Notes: generated from the letters alone by a model not told the origin. Shown: positions 10,498-23,951, counted from the stretch's first letter. The stretch: 64,000 nucleotides of DNA from Vigna angularis (GCF_016808095.1 NC_068972.1:42617440-42681439); one strand, 5' to 3'. Program-made: numbers and translations.

Positions 10498-13400
10498 TTA
10501 GAACTTACCCGAGAATAAGTGCGGATACAAGTCCCTCATTGCACTCTCCACTTCCCACGTTGAATCTCCAGTCTTGGCATCCCACACCACCTTCACTAAT
10601 CGCATGTCCTTTCTCTTGTATAGTTTGGTGCGAACATCTTCAATGCGGACTGGTTGTAACTCCAACGTTCGGTTCGGTTGAAGTTGAATATCTTCCAGTT
10701 CTAAGACATGAGAGGGATTGGCTATATACTTCCTAAGTTGAGACACATGGAAGACCGGATGCAGGTTTGATAGCTGAGGAGGTAAGGCAAGCTCATAGGC
10801 TACGGGTCCAATCTTCTTCAAAATCTGGTACGGCCCTATGAACTTGGGAGACAGCTTCTTTGGACGAACGACTCGTCCTACACCAGTAATCGGATTGAGT
10901 CGAAGAAACACATGGTCTCCTGCAGCGAACTCCAATGGTCTTCTTCTTCTATCCGCATAGGATTTCTGCCTGCTCAAAGACGTCCTCAATCTATCTTGGA
11001 TCAACTTAACCTTCTCGGTTGTTTGCTGGATGAGTTCAGGTCCAGTTAGTACGTTCTCTCCCTCTTGGAACCAGCAAAGTGGCGTTCGACATTTCCTCCC
11101 ATAGAGTGCTTCGAACGGCGCCATTCCAATGCTCGCCTGGAAACTGTTGTTGTACGTGAACTCCACCAGTGGCAAGATCTCATCCCATGCGCCTAAGTGG
11201 TCTAGGACGCACGTCCTCAATAAATCTTCTAGCGTCTGGATAGTACGTTCAGACTGGCCGTCCGTTTGTGGATGATATGCTGAACTCATCTGCAGCCTGC
11301 TCCCCAACTCGCCTTGTAATGATTGCCAAAACCGAGATGTGAATCTAGTGTCTCGGTCAGAAATGATGCTTGAAGGCACTCCATGAAGACGAACGATCTC
11401 CTTGATATATAACTTGGCTAGGTTGGTCATTGACATCTTCAAGTTCACGGGCAGGAAATGGGCGCTCTTCGTTAGTCTGTCCACGATCACCCAGATTGAG
11501 TCATGATTCCTAACCGTTCGTGGTAGATGAGTCACAAAATCCATGGAGATGCTATCCCACTTCCATTCTGGAATCTCTAATGGTTGAAGTAATCCACCTG
11601 GTCTTAGGTGTTCAGCCTTTGCATGTTGACAGGTCAAACAAGATGTCACAAAACGAGCTATATCACTCTTCATTCCAGGCCACCAAAACGATTTCCGAAG
11701 GTCTTGATACATCTTAGTCATACCGGGGTGTATGCTAAGACGGCTATGATGCGCTTCCTCCAGTATGATCCGCTTCAGCTCGCCATCATTTGGAATGCAC
11801 GTCCGACCCATGTAACGTAACATGCCGTCCGTTCCAGCGTTGAAATGTTTGGCCTGATCCGTACCGAGCGCGCTTAAAATCTCCAATAGCTTTTCATCCT
11901 CCCGTTGTTTCATCCAGATTTGGTCGAACACGTTGCTAGATATTCTAAGGTTACAGCACTTGATGCTGTTCGGTTCTAACTCAAAATGCAGCCTTAGATC
12001 TCTGAAACTCTCCACCAAGCTCAACTCGCGTACCATCATAGACGACATATGCACCACTTTTCTGCTTAGAGCGTCCGCTACCACGTTTGCTTTTCCTGGA
12101 TGATAGAGCAGCTCGAAATCATAATCCTTCAAGAACTCAAGCCACCTCCTTTGTCTCATATTCAACTCCTTCTGATCAAAGAGATACTTGAGACTCTTGT
12201 GATCACTGAACACTTGGAACGTGGATCCATACAAGAAATGCCTCCAGATCTTCAGCGCAAAAACGACCGCTGCCAACTCCAGGTCGTGCGTTGGGTAATT
12301 CCTCTCGTGAATCCTCAACTGCCGAGACGCATACGCTACCGCTCGCCTCTCTTGCATCAAAACACAACCCAATCCTTGATGAGACGCGTCACAGTAGACT
12401 TCAAACGGTTTAGACGTGTCCGGAATGATTAGTACAGGAGCACTCGTCAACTTCACTTTCAATTCTTGAAAACGCTCCTCACACAAATCAGTCCAAGCGA
12501 ACGGCTGATCCTTTCTAGTCAATTGGGTAAGCGGAGCCACTATCTTGGCGAATCCCTCTATGAAACGTCTATAGTAGCCCGCAAGGCCAACGAAGCTTCT
12601 CACCTCCGTGACTGAACGCGGACGTTCCCAATCCCTAACCGCTCGTACCTTTGCTGGATCTACCGAGATCCCTCCAGCGGACACAATATGACCCAGAAAT
12701 TGCACCTCCTTCATCCAGAATTCACACTTGGACAGTTTGGCATACAATTCCTTTTCCCTCAACACGCTCAGCACTGCCCTCAAGTGTTCTTCATGTTCAG
12801 CTTGCGTCTTAGAGTAGATGAGAATATCATCTATAAAAACGACCACGAACTTATCCAGATATGGCCGGAAAATGCGATTCATATAATCCATGAACACTGC
12901 AGGAGCATTTGTTACTCCAAAAGGCATCACTACGTACTCGTAGTGTCCATAACGCGATCTGAAAGCGGTCTTCTGGATGTCGTCCTCCTTCACTCTGATT
13001 TGGTGATATCCCGAACGCAAATCAATCTTAGAGAACACCGTTGCCCCATGCAGTTGATCCAACAAGTCGTCAATCCTTGGCAACGGGTATTTGTTCTTGA
13101 TGGTTAGCTTGTTCAATTGCCTGTAGTCTATGCATAACCGAGAGCTGCCATCCTTCTTCTTTACTAAGAGCACAGGCGCTCCCCATGGCGATACGCTTGG
13201 TCTTATGAATTGCTTCTCCATTAGTTCCTCAATCTGCTTTTTGAGTTCAACCAACTCTGCAGGCGCCATACGGTACGGTTGAACAGATATAGGGGCTGCT
13301 GTTGTCACCAGATCAATGGTGAATTCAACCTCACGCACCGGAGGTAGTCCAGGGATCTCTTCTGGAAAGACATCCTGGAATTCGTCCACCACCGTTCGTC

Positions 13401-15075
13401 CTTCAGTACACTTCTTGGACGAACGCTCAAAATTCTCATCCGCACTCTCTCGGTCTTCATGCGTCATGATCAAGAAGCAAGACGCGCCCTCCATAATATC
13501 TTCTTTTAGTTGACCGAGCGTTACTGAAAATACTTCTTCTTCTTCACCAGGAAAAATTAACTCCTTCGCTCCACAATCAATAAGAATGCGATTGGCAGCC
13601 AACCAATCCATTCCTAAAATCACCTCCAAACCTTGAAGGGGTAAGCAGATGAGGCTAACCTTAAACTTACGTCCCTCCACTTCTATAGGACACTTGACGC
13701 ACATAGTGGACGTCCTAACCTCACCAGCTGCTGGGGTAGACACCACCAGATCACACAACATCTCACTCACTTTTAATCCCAGTTTTTCAACACACGCCTT
13801 CGAGATGAAGGAGTGCGTCGCCCCCGAATCAAACAAAGCACAGCATGATCTACCATACAGCATGCATTCACCAATTACAAGGTTACCTGAGCTTGCTGCC
13901 TCCGCGCTCGTTATAGCATATACTCGCCCACTTGCTTGGGCTCGTCCTCCTCTCGCCTGATTCCTTCCAGCATTGGGTGGCCTCATCACCGCACGCCCAC
14001 TCATATTGCACTCATGATCCGAGTGTCCGTTTCTCCCACAACTATTACAGTGCTTGACTCCCACCAACTGAGGGCAGGAAGACCTATAATGTGGCCCTCC
14101 ACACCGGAAACAAACGACACCTCCCTGCCCAGACTGTCCGACAGGAACTACTGCTTGAGATCCGCTCGTCTGAGAAGACTGATTTGGACGAGCGTAAGGG
14201 GGTCTCCTCTGTACAGCACCTCCCCTGGACACGATTGGTCCTCTACTCACTTGTTGCGACCTCTTCTGACGTTCCGCTTCTGCCATGTTCCTCTCCAAGA
14301 CCTTGGCTCTCTCAACCATAGCAGGGAACGTTCGGATACACAAACTGGATATCAACACTTTCAAGTCGCTCCGCAATCCGTTTTCAAACTTTCTACACTG
14401 CCATACTTCACTTGTGGCCATGGTATTGAATCTGACGAGATGCTTGAACTTATTGGTGTATTCGGAAACAGACATACCTCCTTGAACCAGTTGTAGAAAT
14501 TCTACCTCCTTCGCAAACCGAACGCTGTCCGGAAAGTATTCTTCATAAAACTTAGCCCTAAACACTTCCCAAGTGACCGGCTGTCGTGCGTCTGCGAGAA
14601 TGGCTCTCGCGCTCGTCCACCAATGACTTGCTTCTCCCGTCAACAGATACTCCGCGTACGCTAATCTATTCTCATCTGGGCATCTCTTGGCATTGAAAAT
14701 TTTCTCTATATCCCTTAACCATTGATCTGCTTCATCTGGGAGACCCTTCCCACTGAACTTAGCCGGATGGTGTTGGAGGAAACTCTCCAAGCTCCATTCA
14801 GCATTTGGTTGGGCAGCGTTTGAAGAGGATGCTCCAGACGCACCTCTAGTTGCTGCAAGTATCTCCATCAATTGCCTCTGCGTGGTCTCAGAATTTGCAC
14901 GAGAGGACTCCAAGCTCTGCATAGCAGCTTGATTTTGCTGCATCAGAGTGGCGTTCTGCTCCATGAGGGTCGTATTTTGTTGCTGTAAGCGGTCTATCAC
15001 CGTCTCCAACAACCTAGCGTTGTTGGACGCATCAGGTTCGTTAGGCTGCGGGGGAGGAGGGAGTCTAGGTGCCAT
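10498..15075 (-). CDS. Tekay-1 gag-pol polyprotein
   Basis: An uninterrupted 1525-residue polyprotein starting [10 protein letters not shown]. In order: a gag core (about 85-250); two zinc knuckles (C322, C325, C334 and C343, C346, H351, C356); aspartic protease DSGATHSF (416-423); reverse transcriptase with IDYRQLN (649-655), LRSGYHQI and the catalytic FIDDIL (747-752); RNase H starting near YCDASHQ (893-899); integrase with the zinc-binding region around [10 protein letters not shown] (from 1109) and C146-x2-C149-type pair at 1146/1149, then the catalytic domain with [10 protein letters not shown]; and a C-terminal DSTWEVE...YPHLF segment resembling the chromodomain-like end of Tekay proteins. 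Gag and pol share one frame, as usual in this clade. No stop or frameshift is present, so the element looks able to encode all its enzymes. Confidence 0.95.
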   Translation of the reverse strand: MAPRLPPPPQPNEPDASNNARLLETVIDRLQQQNTTLMEQNATLMQQNQAAMQSLESSRANSETTQRQLMEILAATRGASGASSSNAAQPNAEWSLESFLQHHPAKFSGKGLPDEADQWLRDIEKIFNAKRCPDENRLAYAEYLLTGEASHWWTSARAILADARQPVTWEVFRAKFYEEYFPDSVRFAKEVEFLQLVQGGMSVSEYTNKFKHLVRFNTMATSEVWQCRKFENGLRSDLKVLISSLCIRTFPAMVERAKVLERNMAEAERQKRSQQVSRGPIVSRGGAVQRRPPYARPNQSSQTSGSQAVVPVGQSGQGGVVCFRCGGPHYRSSCPQLVGVKHCNSCGRNGHSDHECNMSGRAVMRPPNAGRNQARGGRAQASGRVYAITSAEAASSGNLVIGECMLYGRSCCALFDSGATHSFISKACVEKLGLKVSEMLCDLVVSTPAAGEVRTSTMCVKCPIEVEGRKFKVSLICLPLQGLEVILGMDWLAANRILIDCGAKELIFPGEEEEVFSVTLGQLKEDIMEGASCFLIMTHEDRESADENFERSSKKCTEGRTVVDEFQDVFPEEIPGLPPVREVEFTIDLVTTAAPISVQPYRMAPAELVELKKQIEELMEKQFIRPSVSPWGAPVLLVKKKDGSSRLCIDYRQLNKLTIKNKYPLPRIDDLLDQLHGATVFSKIDLRSGYHQIRVKEDDIQKTAFRSRYGHYEYVVMPFGVTNAPAVFMDYMNRIFRPYLDKFVVVFIDDILIYSKTQAEHEEHLRAVLSVLREKELYAKLSKCEFWMKEVQFLGHIVSAGGISVDPAKVRAVRDWERPRSVTEVRSFVGLAGYYRRFIEGFAKIVAPLTQLTRKDQPFAWTDLCEERFQELKVKLTSAPVLIIPDTSKPFEVYCDASHQGLGCVLMQERRAVAYASRQLRIHERNYPTHDLELAAVVFALKIWRHFLYGSTFQVFSDHKSLKYLFDQKELNMRQRRWLEFLKDYDFELLYHPGKANVVADALSRKVVHMSSMMVRELSLVESFRDLRLHFELEPNSIKCCNLRISSNVFDQIWMKQREDEKLLEILSALGTDQAKHFNAGTDGMLRYMGRTCIPNDGELKRIILEEAHHSRLSIHPGMTKMYQDLRKSFWWPGMKSDIARFVTSCLTCQHAKAEHLRPGGLLQPLEIPEWKWDSISMDFVTHLPRTVRNHDSIWVIVDRLTKSAHFLPVNLKMSMTNLAKLYIKEIVRLHGVPSSIISDRDTRFTSRFWQSLQGELGSRLQMSSAYHPQTDGQSERTIQTLEDLLRTCVLDHLGAWDEILPLVEFTYNNSFQASIGMAPFEALYGRKCRTPLCWFQEGENVLTGPELIQQTTEKVKLIQDRLRTSLSRQKSYADRRRRPLEFAAGDHVFLRLNPITGVGRVVRPKKLSPKFIGPYQILKKIGPVAYELALPPQLSNLHPVFHVSQLRKYIANPSHVLELEDIQLQPNRTLELQPVRIEDVRTKLYKRKDMRLVKVVWDAKTGDSTWEVESAMRDLYPHLFSGKF

Positions 15076-15214
15076 TCGTTCTCTGGATACAGAGAAAAAC
15101 GATCGTTAGATATGTCCAAGAGTTAAATAATAATAACTCATTAAACATGCAATAAGCACACAGCAAAAACACAGTGCACTCATAACCCTACAACGTCCTT
15201 AAGAGAACAAAACT

Positions 15215-15226
15215 GCTCTGATACCA
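15215..15226 (-). other. Tekay-1 primer-binding site
   Basis: The minus strand reads TGGTATCAGAGC four bases after the 5' LTR, the standard match to the 3' end of initiator tRNA-Met used by plant LTR elements. Confidence 0.92.
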
Positions 15227-15230
15227 CTAA

Positions 15231-17949
15231 TGTAACATCCCAAAATACAGTAATTACCATAATTCAGAATTAATTACAATTAACAGTAACATAAACAGTC
15301 TTTGCATTAAAATTAGGATTTAAAAGCCGAACGACATCAGTACAAAAGAAGGCGCATAAACGCAGGCCATGAAAATCTGAAACGAACGTTCTTAAATGTA
15401 TAAAACAACGTACGACAAAACAAGAATTAGAAGCTTAAGACGAACGACCTTACAAAATACTTGGCCGAACGTTTAAACTACACTAACGTTCACAGATCTA
15501 TTCTAACGAGCGCTCTAAGGCTCGGCCTTCACATCAACTTCCACCAGATTTGTTTCATCCAAATTTTCTTCTTCCAGCATTTGCTCAAGGGATGCACCAC
15601 CATCTGCTCACATCCACACGGATGATCATTGCAAGACAAGACGAACGTACATGGACAGTAGACAACACAATGGAAACGCAAGGGTAAGCTTATAATATTT
15701 AATTTATACAATCAACACATACATTTACATTTCAAAACACACATACAGCAAGTGATTCATCAAATAATAAACATACAAAGACGTATAATAAGACAGACCG
15801 TCCGGACTGTATGAATCTGTGTAGTTACAAGCGTCCTTGCACCCGAGTGATGTAGTAACTGGGATACACCAAACAGCTGCCACTCGAGGTAAGTCCGTTC
15901 TTACGTCGCCCATGTTAACTTATGGACTAAGGACCTCCTGCCGTTCCCACACATGAATACCCCCTTCTACTTGAAGAGGCGTATCACGGAACATCAGGAT
16001 GGACAGCGAGTCTTAACTTATCCACAGTCATACTTTACCAAATTTCATATCCAATATAGAAACCAGAGTCGTTCCTCCTTGGAACGCTCGTTCAAATATC
16101 ATTATCACAACTTCATTTCTTAAATAGTTCGCACACTTTAACTTTTTCAATAATTCACATTTTCATTCTATGTTCCACTTTTATAAAAAGACGAACGTTA
16201 ATTAACTGTATGGACAACGCTATTTGATATCAGAAAATCACTCAATTGTTCGAGCGCTTGATAGGAGACCTTACACGATTTAGAACGAACATTTGATAAG
16301 AGGTCGGACATATTCAAGAACGAATGCTCGACATGAGGTCGAACGAAATCAAAGACGAACGCTCGACATGAGGTCGAACGCTATCAAAGACAACCGCTCG
16401 ACAGAAGGTCGAACGCCAATCAAGGATGAACGCTCGACATGAGGTCGAACGCCATCAAAGGAAATCGCTCGACATGAGGTCGAACGTAATCAACTACGAA
16501 CGCTCGACATGAGGTCGAACGCTATCAAAGACAACCGCTCGACAGAAGGTCGAACGCCAATCAAGGACTAACACCCGACATGAGGTCGAACGCCATCAAA
16601 GGAAATCGCTCGACATGAGGTCGAACGCCATCAAAGGAAATCGCTCGACATGAGGTCGAACGCTATCAAAGACAACCGCTCGACAGAAGGTCGAACACCA
16701 ATCAAGGATGAACGCTCGACATGAGGTCGAACGCCATCAAAGGAAATCGCTCGACATGAGGTCGAACGCCATCAAAGGAAATCGCTCGACATGAGGTCGA
16801 ACGCTATCAAAGACAACCGCTCGACAGAAGGTCGAACGCCAATCAAGGACGAATGCTCGACATGAGGTCGAACACTATCAAAGACAACCTTAGAAGAATT
16901 TTCCAGATTTCAAATTTATAAACTTTACAACTTTCATTCTAGATTTATTTCCCATTATCATCACCATACAGATCTCAACATTTTAAACATTCCTATTATT
17001 CAATAACTAAACTCCTTTCATACATCATCATATCAATATACATTTAAATCAAATTCAACAACAACATATATAATATATACATGCAGTACTCGTTCATGAC
17101 AGATCAATCAAAAACCAGAATCATATCAGATATCAGTGAACAATCCATAACAGCTCAAACTTCACACAGTTCATACATGCAACTCAGAGCATACAACCTA
17201 CAGAATAAATTAAACATATAAGCTTCCCTTACCTGGATAGTAGTGTACTTCCAACAGCAAGATTTTTGGGTTTCCTCTAACCACGTCTTACACCCAGGTT
17301 TCGCTCAACAGTTCTCACGTAAAAACTAAGACACCAAAATCAACGTACTTCAGACCGAGAACTCATGCATGCAACCAAACTAGGGTTCGCATGAAACCAG
17401 AGAGGACGACGTGTAGAAAGGAAAACTTACCAGTTCCGATCCAAGTTCTGTTCGGTCCAAATGAAAGATCACCGCTGGACGAACGCTTCTATGGTTCTGG
17501 AAAGTGAATCGGAGAAGAAGAAGATGAGTTACAGAAGAGAGAAGGGTAACTGGTTTTAGAGAGAGATCAGAGAAAATGGAAGGTTTGGTTCTGGGGAAGA
17601 AGACGAGTGATGCAGGTGAGCGGAAAGGTTTTCGAAAAATCATTTTTGTTCCTTCCAAATCCAGACGAGCGAGCGTCTCATTTTCGGACACCTGCAACCC
17701 TCATTCTGATTTCAGAACTTCCAAAGTGACAAGTGGCAGGCGTGCATGCAGCGCTTGGTGCGTTTTTAATGCACTGAGTGTATGTCGTGCGCACGTTTCA
17801 GAGAATGATGGGCGAGATTCTTCGTGCACGACAGAGAGGAAAATCAGAGTTTGGAAGTGGGTTTTTAATTACCCATAGCAGTGACGTGGTGTGTGTATTA
17901 GTGGTGATGTGCCAGAGAATTATTACTACTAATTATTCAGGGTTTCACA
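15231..17949 (-). repeat. Tekay-1 5' LTR
   Basis: A 2719-bp LTR paired with 7743-10461. It should carry the promoter. The 35-bp array is at about 16323-16890 and the CATCC/GGATG hairpin near 15611. Confidence 0.97.
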
Positions 17950-18186
17950 ATATATATATGTATATATATAATAGATATATTTTTAGTAATTAAAAAAAAC
18001 TTTAGTATGAGTTTTATTATGATTAATCTAATAGCATTTTGACTAGATTTGTTTAAAGCTTTGTCCTGCTTTGTTAAATATTATAAGTTTTATTTTCTAA
18101 AAAGTTGATAAAATTATATAATTAGTCAATAATTATATTAAACTATATATTATATATTTTATTTAATAATATAATAATAAGTATAT
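17950..18186. other. AT-rich flank of Tekay-1
   Basis: Continuation of the TA microsatellite and then AT-rich DNA without genes. It ends where Ogre LTR sequence starts abruptly. Confidence 0.7.
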
Positions 18187-19569
18187 GACGAGTACTACAC
18201 AAACATCATCTAGAACGGCCGCTCATTATGGACACAGAAAAACATATCAAGACCGAACGTTTAATTGAGAATAAACCCAACAAGATCGAACGTTCAACTA
18301 ACATATGGAAATGACCGAACGCAATTTGATGAACACCACTTGGTCGAACGCCCAAAACCGAACGCCGTATTGGACTTAACACGCCGAAATTAAGCACTAT
18401 TAGCACGAACGCTGAAGATCCATCGAGACCGATCGTTCAAATGAGAATAACATCACCAAGACCGAACGTTCAATAAATACCGAACGTTCATTAAAACAAT
18501 ATGACCGAACGCTAACAATTACTAAAGAACGAACGCTAAACATGCGAGGCCGAACGGTCGAACTTTTGGCCAAGGATGACTAAACGGTGAGGTCGAATGA
18601 CCGACCGTCCATGACGCTGAGCAACCGAACGTCCTTGAGATCGAATGGCCGAAAGGTAGAGACCGAAAAGCCAACCGTCTATGATATTGGTAACGAAAGA
18701 ACGAACGGTTGATCAGGGGGAGAAGTCGAACGGCTCAGAGTAGAGGACGAACGGTATAAAGATATGGAGAATAGGAATGCACGGCAGAGGACGAACTGTA
18801 GATGAGGGAGAGCGACTTGAACGAGCGGTAGAAGAGGGAGAACGAGCGGTAGAAGACAGAGGACGAGCGGTAGAAAAGCGAGGACGAGGGGTGTTCGATA
18901 TTACAATATAGGACGAACGGTTTCATTGAGGGGAAGGAGCCGAACGCGTTCTCTTTTATTTATTGGTTTAATCCTTTTCGACATCCCTATTTATGTATGA
19001 ATGTCTTAATTGGGTCCTCGTTTTTAAAAGTGTATCAAAATGGTCCCTAATTTTAAAAATTGATATCAATTGAGTCCTTTCCGTTAAGTTGGCTGGACGG
19101 TATTAAAAAAATTGATGAGTGGATGCTGAGATGACGAACGAACGCTCGTCCACCAGCGAACGAACGCTCGTCCACCAGAGAACGAACGCTCGTCGACCTC
19201 TTACTGCTGGACGAGCGTTCGTTCGCTGATGGACGAGCGTTCGTTCGTTGGTGGACGAGCGTTCGTTCGTCATCTCAGCATCCACTCATCAATTTTTTTA
19301 ACGCCGTCCAGCCAACTTAACGGAAAGGACTCAATTGATATCAATTTTCAAAATTAGGGACCATTTTGATACACTTTAGAAAACGAGGACCCAATTGAGA
19401 CATTCGTACATAAATAGGGATGTCGAAAAGGATTAAACCTTATTTTTTTATTAATTAATTTTTTTATTTTCATTTTTTCTTTTTTTATTTTTTTATTATT
19501 TTTTTTTTACACTCATGATGAAAATAAAACAAATCTACTAGTCAATCCGGACGAAAATGGGTATTGACA
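18187..19569 (-). mobile_element. Ogre-A 3' LTR, truncated
   Basis: On the minus strand it starts TGTCAATACCCATTTTCG directly after a polypurine tract and matches the Ogre-A 5' LTR (54873-56333). It is interrupted by a foldback element (18965-19439) and breaks off at 18187, so the U5 end and right-hand target duplication are lost. CGTTCG words are frequent on the sense strand. Confidence 0.85.
18965..19439. mobile_element. Mutator-type foldback element (MITE)
   Basis: A 475-bp element whose two halves are nearly perfect inverted repeats (about 230 bp each), starting GGTTTAATCC and ending GGATTAAACC. It is flanked by TTATTTATT (18956-18964) and TTATTTTTT (19440-19448), a 9-bp target duplication with one mismatch, as for Mutator-like elements. 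The uninterrupted site is seen in the Ogre-A 5' LTR near 56205. Its outer 170 bases match the terminal repeat of the element at 56369. The centre carries CGAACGAACGCTCGTCC three times per arm. Confidence 0.92.
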
Positions 19570-19584
19570 GCTGCCCCTCTTTAC
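19570..19584 (-). other. Ogre-A polypurine tract
   Basis: The minus strand reads GTAAAGAGGGGCAGC directly before the 3' LTR. The same sequence precedes the 3' LTR of Ogre-B. Confidence 0.9.
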
Positions 19585-19768
19585 TTAGATTTTACTAAAT
19601 AATATGACAAACAAAGTTTTTATATTATCAAAGTAAAAGATAAGTAAAGATAGAAATACTAATTTCGTCCGGGTTTCAAAGAGAAAGAAGAAGAATAATA
19701 ACCAATTCAAACATATAATGACCAAATTTTTGAAGAGAGCTACAATGCAACAAAACGGTTCAGGCAAA

Positions 19769-21020
19769 CGGGGCTTGGGGGCTAGTGTGAAAACTGGGCT
19801 TGGGGTCCACTGTGAAAACTGGGCTTGGGGGCAGTGTGGAAACTGGGCTTGGGGGCCAGTGTGGAAACTGGGCTTGGGGGCCAGTGTGAAAACTGGGCTT
19901 GGGGGCCAGTGTGGAAACTGGGCTTGGGGGCCAGTGTGGAAACTGGGCTTGGGGGCCAGTGTGAAAACTGGGCTTGAGGGCCAGTATGGAAACTAGGCTT
20001 GGGGGCCAGTGTGAAAACTGGGCTTGGGGGCCAGTGTGAAAACTGGGCTTGGGGCCAGTGTGGAAACTGGGCTTGGGGGCCAGTGTGGAAACTAGGCTTG
20101 GGGGCCAGTGTGAAAACTGGGCTTGAGGGCCAGTATGGAAACTAGGCTTGGGGGCCAGTGTGAAAAATGGGCTTGGGGGCCAGTATGGAAACTGGGCTTG
20201 GGGGCCAGTGTGAAAACTAGGCTTGTGGGCCAGTGTGAAAACTGGGCTTGAGGGCCAGTGTGGAAATTGGGCTTTGGGGCCAGTGTGGAAATTGGACTTT
20301 GGGGGCCAGTGTGAAAACTGGGCTTGAGGGCCAGTGTGAAAACTGGGCTTATGGGCCAGTGTGGAAACTGGGCTTGAGGGCCAGTGTGGAAATTGGGCTT
20401 TGGGGCCAGTGTGGAAACTGGGCTTTGGGGCCAGTGTGGAAACTGGGCTTTGGGGCCAGTGTGGAAACTGGGCTTGGGGGCCAGTGTGGAGACTAGGCTT
20501 GGGGGCCAGTGTGGAGACTAGGCTTGGGGGCCAGTGTGGAAACTGGGCTTGGGGGCCAGTGTAAAAACTGGGCTTGGGGGCCAGTGTGGAGACTGGGCTT
20601 GGGGGCCAGTGTGGGAACTGGGCTTGGTGGACAGCGTGAAAACTGGGCTTGAGGGCCAGTGTGAAAACTGGGCTTGGGGGCGAGTGTGAAAACTAGGCTT
20701 GGGGGCCAGTGTGGGAACTGGGCTTAGGGGCCAGTATGGAAACTAGGCTTTCAAATTTTGAAATTTGAGAAATGTTGGCCAGTGTGGAAACTGGGCTTAG
20801 GGGCTAGTATGGAAACTGGGCTTGGGGCCAATGTGATAATTGGGCTTTGTGGGCCAGTATGGAAACTGGGCTTTCAAATTTTGAAATTCTTGAAACTTGT
20901 AATTTGAGAAATGTTGGCCAGTGTGGAAACTGGGCTTAGGGGCCAGTATGGAAACTGGGCTTGGGGCCAATGTGAAAATTGTGCTTTGTGGGCCAGTATG
21001 GAAACTGGGCTTTCAAATTT
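19769..21020 (-). repeat. 25-bp tandem array in Ogre-A 3' untranslated region
   Basis: About 40 units with the core CCAGT-N6-ACTGG and GGGCTTGGGGG, becoming irregular after 20750 with TTTGAAATTC insertions. Related 27- and 24-bp arrays sit in Ogre-B at 42541-43390 in the opposite genomic orientation, hence the same sense orientation. Confidence 0.93.
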
Positions 21021-23085
21021 TGAAATTCTTGAAACTTGAAATGTTTTGTAATTTTGACACAAATTTGAAAGCTTGATCGACATGAAACAATATGACTTGA
21101 GAGAGAAAATCTGAATGTTATTCTTTTTGAGTTTTTTTTTTTTTTGAAGAAGGAAATCGATAACCATTCATGTGAATGAAGAGGGTTTTGATGAGAAATA
21201 CTTTCTTTTTGATAGATATATGAAAACGTTTGCTTTGTTTTGTTTTTTTTTTGTTATTTTTTCGAGTCAATTGTCTTACTTGCAATCATCAGACTGGTCA
21301 TTATTTCCAATGCTTTAGAAAAGTGAGGAATGTCATACATCCGAGATCTAACTTTGAGATTATTACATTTTGACTTTTTCTCCCGAGACATCAACGCACA
21401 CATGCTTGAATTTGCTCGCTAGTGAAGAATGGGAGCTGTTTAGACTGGTTTGGAAGATAATGGGATAGCCATGCGGGCTTGTCACCTCATACGCTCCTTA
21501 AAGGAGATGAGTGCGAAAGCGAAACACGAGGTACCTAAAAAGTTGCCCCAGTTTAGTGTAATGAGTATGATGATGAATCCATGATAATTCTGGTGAAAAA
21601 TTCAAATAAGATCCGCAAAGCTGCCATAGTCTTGAGATTATGGGTTGATGAATTTCAAGAAAAATATGTGTGGTGAGGTCCACCAGGCACCCCAGTTTTT
21701 TGTTGTTGTTTTTGGTTTTTTTTTTTTTTTGCATGGGGTTCTGTTTGGAAGAAGTAGTGGGTATGAAAGGGTCGGCTAAAAGGATGGCTCAAATTGGTTC
21801 GATTTTTGTATGCTTCTGGCTGGTTGGTAGAGAGGTCCCCTATTCTTGAGACATTATTCATTTTCAAATCCTTTTTTTTTACACATTGAAAGTTATTTTG
21901 TCTTATCACAAAATTAAGCTTTATGAAAATATATGAGCAACCATTATTCAATCTGTGTGGACTTTTATTGGGCTTGTAATGTGGCTTGGGCTGAAGGGTA
22001 TTGACAGAAAAGATATAAAGGCTTAAATAAAAGTTTGTCGGATACATTTTATTTAAAACAAGGGTTATCATCTACGCATTGCATCAACTATTTGATCTTT
22101 TGAGCACTTTGCTTTTGTCTTGAACTTCGTTTTTCCTCCATCTCTGGTTAATTCTTTTTATTGTTGATTTTTTTGTTTACCCTTTTTGAAGGATTCTCTT
22201 CATTTGATCGTAGAGTACTCTTCATCTGCATCCCAAGTTGACTTATACTGATGATAACCCTTGCTTGGGAATAATTTTGAAAAAGAATTTATTTTTGGCT
22301 CAAACAGGGTAACAATGGTTATAGTTTTTTTCTTTTTGGATAAAGAAAGAAGGCCAGACATCATTTTGAATTCTGATTGCTTTATTTTCAAAAGATTAAT
22401 TCTACAATTAGATGACCTCAATATGAGCCATTTTTCCTTTTCTTTTCCTCTTTTCTTTTTAGATCTCCCTTTCGGGTTTCTGAATCTAGTTGACTTATTG
22501 TACTTTTTTTTTGTCCCAATGGATTCGGGGGTCACCCTATTAGCGTAAGCGAGAAAACTTTTGGCTAGACCAATTTGCCCCGGTGTAAAGGTTTACTTTG
22601 TTATTGAGGGCAGTGATAGTGTTTGTTCGGGGAAAATCCTTTTATTTTGGAAGGTGAAGGGTGAGATTTTTCAAACACCATGCGCACAAACGTCTCGAGA
22701 GAAAACATCAAATTGTTATTTTTGATTAGACATTTGACCTCGAAAAAGTCTGACACTATAACTTTTGTCTTCGATTATCATTCATTTTTTTTATTCCTTT
22801 TTTGCTATTTTCGAAAAACAAGAGTTTGACAATTTGCAAGAAAGACAAATGACTCAATATTGCCTTCATTTATTTATTTATTTATTTTGGTGTTTTTTTT
22901 TTTGTTATTCGCGGCTTTTGTTTTCTCCACGACACCCTATTAGGACATGATTTCCAATAAACCTTGGAGATACCAAATAATGAAAGTTCACATTACAAGT
23001 CACGGATGAAAGCATAATATCCATGAGCATAACCCTCATAGCAAGACAATTCAAAACATGAACAAAACAGCATCAGTTTCGCCTT
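21021..23085 (-). other. Non-coding 3' region of Ogre-A
   Basis: No gene is seen. Parts are recognisably the inverse of Ogre-B DNA: about 21290-21490 matches about 42180-42380, and 22560-22810 matches 41510-41760. It directly follows gag, where protease, reverse transcriptase and integrase would be expected in an autonomous Ogre. Confidence 0.7.
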
Positions 23086-23951
23086 TTACAACAACCTATG
23101 CTTTCCCATATAGTTCTTCATTTGTCCATGGCATTTGTAGGGGCAAACTCGCGCCTCGTCAGAGTGCTGGATTGACTTTAAACATCCTGAATTGATCAAA
23201 GATTGCACTTTATGCTTTAGAGCCTTGCATGCCTCCGTTGAGTGTCCATACGCTCCTTCATGATAATCACACTTGGCGTTTGTGTCATAGCTCTTTGGGT
23301 ACGGAGGTCGTATAGGCCTAGTTGGACAAACCTTTATGAGGTTTCTGCGGAGAAGATCTGGTAGTAGCTCTGTATAGGTCATGGGGATAGGAGTGAAGTT
23401 GGCGACCTTCTCATCACGATTATAATTTCTTCGCTCAATGGGTCGATTGGACCCATGGGAATGTGACATTTGAGGATAGGCCATAAAATGTGAGTTAGCT
23501 CTTCGTTTTTTATCTTTCTCATGTCTAGGACCATACTCATTTAAACTCGCTACTAGCTGTAGGCCTAGTGCAATTTTTCCATTTCTTATGCCACCCTCGA
23601 CCCTCTCTCCAATTACCACTATGTCAGCAAAACTTGAGGAGACACTGCTTATCATGTGTTCATAAAATGGTGGTTGTAGAGTATTCAAAAATATGGTAGT
23701 CATCTCCTTGTCGCTCAGAGGCGGTTCTACTTGAGCAGCAATTTCTCTCCACCTTTGGGCATATTCTCTGAATGATTCAGACTTTTTCTTCACCATGTTT
23801 TGCAGTTGTACTCTGTCAGGTGTTAAATCTTTATTATATTCATACTGCCTTAGGAATGCATCAACTAGATCTTTCCATGAGTAGATGTGAGTCGTTTCTA
23901 AGCGCATGTACCAAGTTAGAGCCACGCCAGTTAAACTTTCTTGGAAGAAGT
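23086..23951 (-). pseudogene. Ogre-A gag, C-terminal part
   Basis: On the minus strand the frame starts with FFQESLTGVALTWY and runs through DAFLRQYEYN, the FREYAQRWREIA block and a zinc-knuckle-like CDYHEGAYGHSTEAC, ending MGKHRLL-stop. These are typical Ogre/Tat gag features. The N-terminal part lies at 26104-26733; a SIRE-like element split the gene between LLIHFF and QESLTG. No pol sequence follows. Confidence 0.88.

Larger units (their letters stand above)
7743..17949 (-). mobile_element. Tekay-1: complete Ty3/gypsy chromovirus
   Basis: A complete 10,207-bp element. Both LTRs are exactly 2719 bp, with TG/CA ends, and the element is flanked by the 5-bp target duplication ATATA at 7738-7742 and 17950-17954. 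Order on the minus strand is 5' LTR, initiator-Met primer site, a single gag-pol frame, polypurine tract, 3' LTR. By eye I found three substitutions between the LTRs (near 8490, 8899 and 9758), which implies a very recent insertion. The Tekay assignment rests on the RT and integrase sequence and on long LTRs starting TGTGAAACCC on the sense strand. Confidence 0.95.

Noticed and set aside
10498..15075. Many 60-190-codon frames on the plus strand opposite the Tekay-1 polyprotein
   Set aside because: They are shadows of the minus-strand coding sequence, without start context or known domains.
19718..20564. Frames with repeated GASVKTGLGGQCGNW
   Set aside because: Translation of the 25-bp Ogre-A array; period not a multiple of three, open only by lack of stops, antisense to the element.
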